Both the position numbers and the translations under genes were made by a program. Below the pieces are notes generated by a model, which worked only from the letters and a program-made list of their open reading frames with translations, had not been told where the DNA came from and ran no database searches. 64,000 bases of DNA from CAZNPL01 sp964574815 (lineage in GTDB: Bacteria > Planctomycetota > Phycisphaerae > UBA1845): positions 62,001 through 126,000 of the forward strand of contig CAZNPL010000013.1 in the NCBI GenBank assembly GCA_964574815.1, given 5' to 3'. Positions 60,011 to 64,000 of this stretch are shown in pieces. Position 1 is the stretch's first letter; every line of letters begins with the position of its first letter.

Positions 60011-61672
60011 ATGTCAGACCTGAAAACGGTTTTCGCCTATCACAATGAGACCAAGCACGCCCCTGACCAATTTGCAAAAGGACCGGGACGTCTGGACTGG
60101 TCCAATGAGCCCGATCCCTTCCGCAGGTACCGGGGGACTTCCCTTATACCGCTTAACCTCGCCGACCCCCGCGGAGGACCGACATACGACACTCTTTACC
60201 AGCCCGAAAGCATCCCGGCCGCCGAGCCAGACCCGGCAGCCCTGTCGAATCTGTTTCAGTTCTCTTTCGCACTGTCCGCCTGGAAGCAGTACCGTGACGT
60301 GCGCTGGGCCTTGCGCGTCAACCCCTCCAGCGGAAACCTTCACCCCACCGAAGCCTACATCGTCATCGGGCACCAGGTATCGCCCCGCTTGCCGCCCGGC
60401 GTGTACCATTATGCTTGTCGAGAACACGCCCTCGAGCAGCGATGCACGTTTCCCACGGACACTTCTGCGCGGATGTTTCATGGCTTCCCCGACGGAACGT
60501 TCTTCGTGGGACTCTCCTCAATCCACTGGCGCGAAGCGTGGAAGTATGGCCAGCGTGCCTACCGCTACTGTCAGCACGACATCGGCCACGCACTGGCGGC
60601 GTTGAGCTTCGCGGCTGCAACCCTCGGCTGGCGCCTGCACCCGCTCACCGAGCTGGCAGACAAGGACGTCGCCGCCATGCTCGGACTTGATCGTACCGGC
60701 GACTTTCAAGACGCTGAACCGGAAAACCCCGACTGTCTCACCGCCGTCTGCAGTGCCCACCGACCTGCGGATGCAACACGACCAAACCGACTGTCCTCCC
60801 GTGTCAAAATGGCTGTGCAGGAGTCCCGGTGGACGGGGAAAGCAAATCGTCTCAGTGCTGAACACATAAATTGGGAGTGGATTACCCGAGTGACCGAAGC
60901 ATGCCGCAAACCCGCCGATACCCAGACACCTCCGCCTGCCAACACGAATCGCGCTTTTACCGGCGCTGCCTGTCGCGAAGAGTCCCCGGCCGCACGAAGA
61001 ATCATCCACCAGCGCCGAAGCGCCGTCGCGTTTGATGCGGTCACCGCGATTGAAGCCGACCGCTTCTTTCACATGATGCGGCGCTTGTGTCCGACGTACG
61101 ACAGCCCGCCCTGGTGGGCGCTCGGACCGCCCACACTCGTCGATTTACTGTTGTTCGCACATCGCGTGGAGGGGCTGGCTCCTGGGCTGTATGCCCTCCT
61201 GCGCTCGCCGGACAGGCTCGCGCGGCTTCGCAAAGCAACGCGCGAGGCATTTGAATGGGACACCCCGGCGGAATGTCCCGATTCGCTTCCGCTCTACCGG
61301 TTGCATGACGGTGACTATCGTCGCATCGCCGGACACGTCAGTTGCAATCAGGCCATCGCCGCGGACGGCGCCTTCGCCGTCGCCATGATCGCCGACTTCC
61401 AGCAAAGTCTCGCGCAATACGGCCCCTGGCTCTACCGGCGGCTGCACTGGGAGGCGGGAATGATCGGCCAGGTCCTCTATCTCGAAGCGGAGGCCGCCGG
61501 CCTGCGCGGAACCGGCATCGGCTGCTTCTTCGATGACGAAGTCCACCGCCTCCTCGGACTCACAGACGCCGAGTTTCAGACCATCTACCATTTCACCGTG
61601 GGCGGTCCGGTCGAAGACCCGCGCCTGGCGACGCTCCCGCCATACGCACACCTCAATGCCCGAGAAGAGTGA
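60011..61672 (+). CDS. Tandem nitroreductase / SagB-ThcOx dehydrogenase
   Basis: A 553-aa flavoprotein with two nitroreductase-fold halves. The first half (about residues 75-245) has RVNPSSGNLHPTEAYIVI and YCQHDIGHALAALSFAAATLGWRLHPL; the second half (about 350-530) has RRIIHQRRSAVAFD, the start of a nitroreductase fold, and HWEAGMIGQVLYLEAEAAGLRGTGIGCFFDDEVHRLLGL. SagB/ThcOx enzymes oxidise azolines to azoles in peptide natural products, but no precursor peptide or cyclodehydratase gene is visible, so it may be a general FMN enzyme. ATG at 60011 is preferred; the frame begins earlier at 59930 inside the repeat. Confidence 0.88.
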   Translation: MSDLKTVFAYHNETKHAPDQFAKGPGRLDWSNEPDPFRRYRGTSLIPLNLADPRGGPTYDTLYQPESIPAAEPDPAALSNLFQFSFALSAWKQYRDVRWALRVNPSSGNLHPTEAYIVIGHQVSPRLPPGVYHYACREHALEQRCTFPTDTSARMFHGFPDGTFFVGLSSIHWREAWKYGQRAYRYCQHDIGHALAALSFAAATLGWRLHPLTELADKDVAAMLGLDRTGDFQDAEPENPDCLTAVCSAHRPADATRPNRLSSRVKMAVQESRWTGKANRLSAEHINWEWITRVTEACRKPADTQTPPPANTNRAFTGAACREESPAARRIIHQRRSAVAFDAVTAIEADRFFHMMRRLCPTYDSPPWWALGPPTLVDLLLFAHRVEGLAPGLYALLRSPDRLARLRKATREAFEWDTPAECPDSLPLYRLHDGDYRRIAGHVSCNQAIAADGAFAVAMIADFQQSLAQYGPWLYRRLHWEAGMIGQVLYLEAEAAGLRGTGIGCFFDDEVHRLLGLTDAEFQTIYHFTVGGPVEDPRLATLPPYAHLNAREE

Positions 61673-61696
61673 ACGGTTCGCGAATACGAAACCTTG

Positions 61697-61869
61697 AAGC
61701 CTGTCCCGAAACTGTTGAAGCGTGCCACGGGCGGCTAATACGCGATGACCGAGGGTGCCATGGGCAAGCGGAGCCGCCAACGCCGGCGGAGCTTGCCCGT
61801 GCGTTCGTTCCGTTCGGCAGCTTGTTCGCCCGTGTCTTGCCGCGTTCAACCAGGTATCGGGACAGGTTC
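61697..61869. repeat. Composite palindromic repeat, copy B
   Basis: CCTGTCCCGA at 61700-61709 is the inverted complement of TCGGGACAGG at 61857-61866. Between them lie GGGTGCCATGGGCAAGCG (61753-61770, also found at 32455) and its partial mirror GCTTGCCC at 61791. The 3' tail TTCAACCAGGTATCGGGACA matches copy A. It lies between the convergent nitroreductase and RidA genes and could also serve as a terminator. Confidence 0.6.
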
Positions 61870-61879
61870 TACGCAACCG

Positions 61880-62341
61880 CTATGACGAGACCTCCGCCGT
61901 CAGCTCGAGCTCGACGGCCGCATTGAGCGGCAATTCCGAAACGCCCACCGCGGCTCGCGCGTGCTTGCCCGCGTCCCCGAAGATCCGTGCCAGCAGATCG
62001 CTGGCCCCGTTGGCCACCTTGGGCTGATCCGTAAACCCCGGCCCGCTGTTCACAAATACACCGACTCGGACAATTCGCTCGATGCGGTCGACGCCGCCGG
62101 CCACCGCCGCCACCGCCGCCAGCGCATTGATCGCGGCCACGCCCGCCGCGTCGGCCGCCTGCTCCAACGTGCAGTCCGACCCGACCTTGCCGGTGCACAC
62201 AAGGGATCCCTCCCGCATCGGAAGCTGCCCGCTCGTCACCACCAGCGAACTTGTTTGAACTGCCGGGACATAACTGCCGACCGGTTTGGCCACCTCCGGC
62301 AAAGCGATTCCCAGCGCCGCCATTGTCTCCGAGTAAGTCAT
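61880..62341 (-). CDS. RidA (YjgF/YER057c) family protein
   Basis: A 153-aa imine/enamine deaminase-type protein of the RidA superfamily. Features are YVPAVQTSSLVVTSGQLPMREG, a helix ADAAGVAAINALAAV, and the late LPLNAAVELELTAEV. It belongs to the longer YjgF-like group (UK114-like) whose substrate is unclear. It overlaps the scpA stop by 4 nt (start 62341), so it is likely translated with scpA. Confidence 0.9.
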   Translation of the reverse strand: MTYSETMAALGIALPEVAKPVGSYVPAVQTSSLVVTSGQLPMREGSLVCTGKVGSDCTLEQAADAAGVAAINALAAVAAVAGGVDRIERIVRVGVFVNSGPGFTDQPKVANGASDLLARIFGDAGKHARAAVGVSELPLNAAVELELTAEVSS

Positions 62342-63318
62342 GACTGATTCCCTCTCATGTCGTCGTCCGTCTCAGCCGCTGCAGGTTCCCCATTGCTCAC
62401 GTCGTCCATCTCCGGTTCAACAAACGAAGTATCCGAGTCTTCGTCAAAGCCGGGCGGGCCCATTGCATCTTCGGCTGACGGGATTGTCTCATTCGGCTGC
62501 GACTCCTGTACGTCATTGGGTCCATCCTCCGATGTGCCATCGGGAAACCACTCCACGTCATCCTCCCACTCCGAGTCTTCCTCCAGTGGAGCCTCTTCTA
62601 CAAGATGAAGCGTGATCGGGCCGAACTGCTCCTGCTGAGTGATTCGAATCCGCCGCCGGCGGATCAGCTCCAGCAACGCCAGGAACAAGCCGATCATTTC
62701 AATCTTCGATCGGCCTGTAAAGATGGCTTCGAACAACTGTGATCCCCCGCTGCGCGACAGCGAATCCACAATATCGTCCGCGTGCAGGCTCAGCGGCGTG
62801 TCGTCGACGACGACCTCATGGGTCGGCGTGCCGCGACCGGTCTGCTCCAGTAATGCGCCGAATGCGTGAACCAGCGCCCAGATGCTGACGTCCTCGAGGT
62901 CGAGCTCCCGTTCCCGCTCCTCGGGCGGCGGTCCCACCGGGCGGCGCGGGTGCCGCAGCGCCTGCACTTCCGCCGCGGTTCCAAGCGCCCGTGCCGCGTC
63001 CTTGAATGATTTGTACGCCAACAACTGACGCACCAGTTCCAGACGAGGATCCTCGAAACTTTCCTCCTCGTCGTCCACCGCGAGAACGCGCGGAAGCATC
63101 GCCCGGGACTTGATCTCCATCAGCGTCGCCACCATCACCAGGAAATCGCCCGCGATGTTGGGGTCAATGATCTGCAGCACCTCGACGTACCGACCGTACT
63201 GCTCGGCAACCCGGGCGATCGGAATGTCGTAGATGTCCACTTCTTCCCGGCGGATCAGATAGAGCAACAGATCCAGCGGTCCGTTATAGGCATCGACCTG
63301 AACGCGATACTCGTTCAT
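62338..63318 (-). CDS. scpA: Segregation and condensation protein A
   Basis: Kleisin subunit of the SMC-ScpAB complex that compacts and segregates chromosomes. 326 aa from the ATG at 63318. The N-terminal segment YRVQVDAYNGPLDLLLYLIRREEVDIYDIPIARV is typical, as is the central EIKSRAMLP. A long acidic tail of about 85 residues (EEAPLEEDSEWEDDVEWFPD onward) extends beyond the usual C-terminal winged helix. The frame is open to 63612 but the extra part overlaps trpS. The start overlaps the trpS stop by one base. No scpB is visible. Confidence 0.95.
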   Translation of the reverse strand: MNEYRVQVDAYNGPLDLLLYLIRREEVDIYDIPIARVAEQYGRYVEVLQIIDPNIAGDFLVMVATLMEIKSRAMLPRVLAVDDEEESFEDPRLELVRQLLAYKSFKDAARALGTAAEVQALRHPRRPVGPPPEERERELDLEDVSIWALVHAFGALLEQTGRGTPTHEVVVDDTPLSLHADDIVDSLSRSGGSQLFEAIFTGRSKIEMIGLFLALLELIRRRRIRITQQEQFGPITLHLVEEAPLEEDSEWEDDVEWFPDGTSEDGPNDVQESQPNETIPSAEDAMGPPGFDEDSDTSFVEPEMDDVSNGEPAAAETDDDMRGNQS

Positions 63319-64000
63319 CAGCGGATCTTCCCCGATGTGACAATCCCGCACGCCGAGCGAACCTCCTCCATGACCTCGCACGCAACCGCACGAGCCTTCC
63401 GCCCCGCAGTGACCAGAACGTCCTCCATTCGGTCGGGGTCCGCCGCCAGCGCCTCGCGACGCTCCCGCGCAGGACCGAACGTCTCCTCGAACAGCTCCGC
63501 CAGACGCTTCTTCACCTCGCCGTAGCCCATGCCCCCTCGTCCATAACGCTCCGCCCAGGCGGCCGTCTCCTCCTCCGTGGCCAGCAGCTTGAGCATCGCG
63601 AATACGTTGCACGACTCCGGCGATTTCGGCTCTTCAACCGGCGTGCTGTCGGTCACGATGCTCATGATCCGCTTGCGCACGTTCTTGGGCGTGTCGAATA
63701 GATCAATCGCGTTCCCGTAGCTCTTGGACATCTTCTGACCGTCGATGCCGGGAACCACGGCCGCCTCGTTGAGCTTCGCCTCCGGCCGAACCAGAACCTC
63801 GCGGCCGTAGCGGTTGTTGAAGTAGCCGGCCATGTCCTGGGTCATCTCGATGTGCTGAACCTGGTCGCGCCCCACCGGCACCAGGTTGCTCCGGTAAATC
63901 AGAATGTCCGCCGCCATCAGGATCGGATAGATCATCAGGCCCATGCTCGGCTCGATCCCCTTGGCCACCTTGTCCTTGTAGGAATGCGCCCGCTCCATGA
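63318..64000 (-). CDS. trpS: Tryptophanyl-tRNA synthetase, C-terminal part
   Basis: Class I synthetase charging tRNA-Trp. Only about the last 227 codons are in the window; the start lies past the right edge. The KMSKS motif is intact (DGQKMSKSYGNAI), preceded by PVGRDQVQHIEMTQDMAGYFN and PILMAADILIY. The anticodon-binding helices follow to SGKIR at the end. Upstream in the scpA-ridA operon. Confidence 0.95.
   Translation of the reverse strand, partial: MERAHSYKDKVAKGIEPSMGLMIYPILMAADILIYRSNLVPVGRDQVQHIEMTQDMAGYFNNRYGREVLVRPEAKLNEAAVVPGIDGQKMSKSYGNAIDLFDTPKNVRKRIMSIVTDSTPVEEPKSPESCNVFAMLKLLATEEETAAWAERYGRGGMGYGEVKKRLAELFEETFGPARERREALAADPDRMEDVLVTAGRKARAVACEVMEEVRSACGIVTSGKIR

Overview
The window comes from a GC-rich bacterium that is most likely a planctomycete, probably of the Phycisphaerae or a related uncultured lineage. 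This is inferred from features seen here: two secreted proteases that end in DCNGNGVPDEC-type repeats plus a dockerin-like tail; a lipoprotein with an Asn/Asp-rich linker; ECF sigma factors beside a Ser/Thr kinase-TPR protein and beside a DUF6768-like membrane protein; and short dispersed palindromic repeats of a kind I recall from planctomycete genomes. I found no rRNA, tRNA, CRISPR array, transposase or phage gene. Most genes are housekeeping or cell-envelope genes, and many neighbours overlap by exactly 4 nt, suggesting translational coupling.

Layout. 1-2267 (minus): lipoprotein, RsbW-like kinase, STAS protein, MlaE permease and MlaF ATPase, the last cut by the left edge. 2715-5398 (plus): acetyltransferase, a possible origin-like region, and dnaA. 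5538-9882 (minus): giant repeat metallopeptidase and a YbaK deacylase. 10341-13613 (plus): an ALDH7-type dehydrogenase, then a two-gene SMC/OLD-like ATPase plus TOPRIM-like unit that could be a defence module. 13666-18244: small membrane and secreted proteins, a TadG-like protein and TatC. 18419-23419: lipoprotein, Ser/Thr kinase-TPR and ECF sigma (minus), divergent from a degenerate PfkB-like protein. 23903-33115: a PDZ surface protein, then ndk, a URO-D family protein, a lipoprotein, ffh, a PHP phosphatase, a UbiD decarboxylase and a DUF1579 protein. 33453-39368: ECF sigma with its membrane partner, a 978-residue TPR membrane protein and a large lipoprotein.

39373-45159 (minus) is a complete mrpABCDEFG sodium/proton antiporter operon, preceded by a structured leader with an intrinsic terminator. 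Upstream lie an M50 protease, an exported beta-carbonic anhydrase, an HPF-like protein and an NhaR-like regulator, which together suggest a pH/sodium/CO2 homeostasis neighbourhood. 49479-52793 (minus) holds an unknown protein, a DUF2007 protein and a frameshifted subtilisin. 53255-57302 (minus) is the most unusual locus: a metal-efflux-type permease fused to an SPFH (HflK-like) domain, followed by two more SPFH proteins. 57603-64000 carries an amidase, a double winged-helix DNA-binding protein, a tandem nitroreductase (SagB-like), RidA, ScpA and the C-terminal part of TrpS.

The best candidates for new biology are the permease-SPFH operon, the kinase/STAS/Mla operon, the shared repeat and CCGG-terminal tail of the two proteases, the ATPase/TOPRIM pair, and a 124-bp element with perfect 15-bp terminal inverted repeats.
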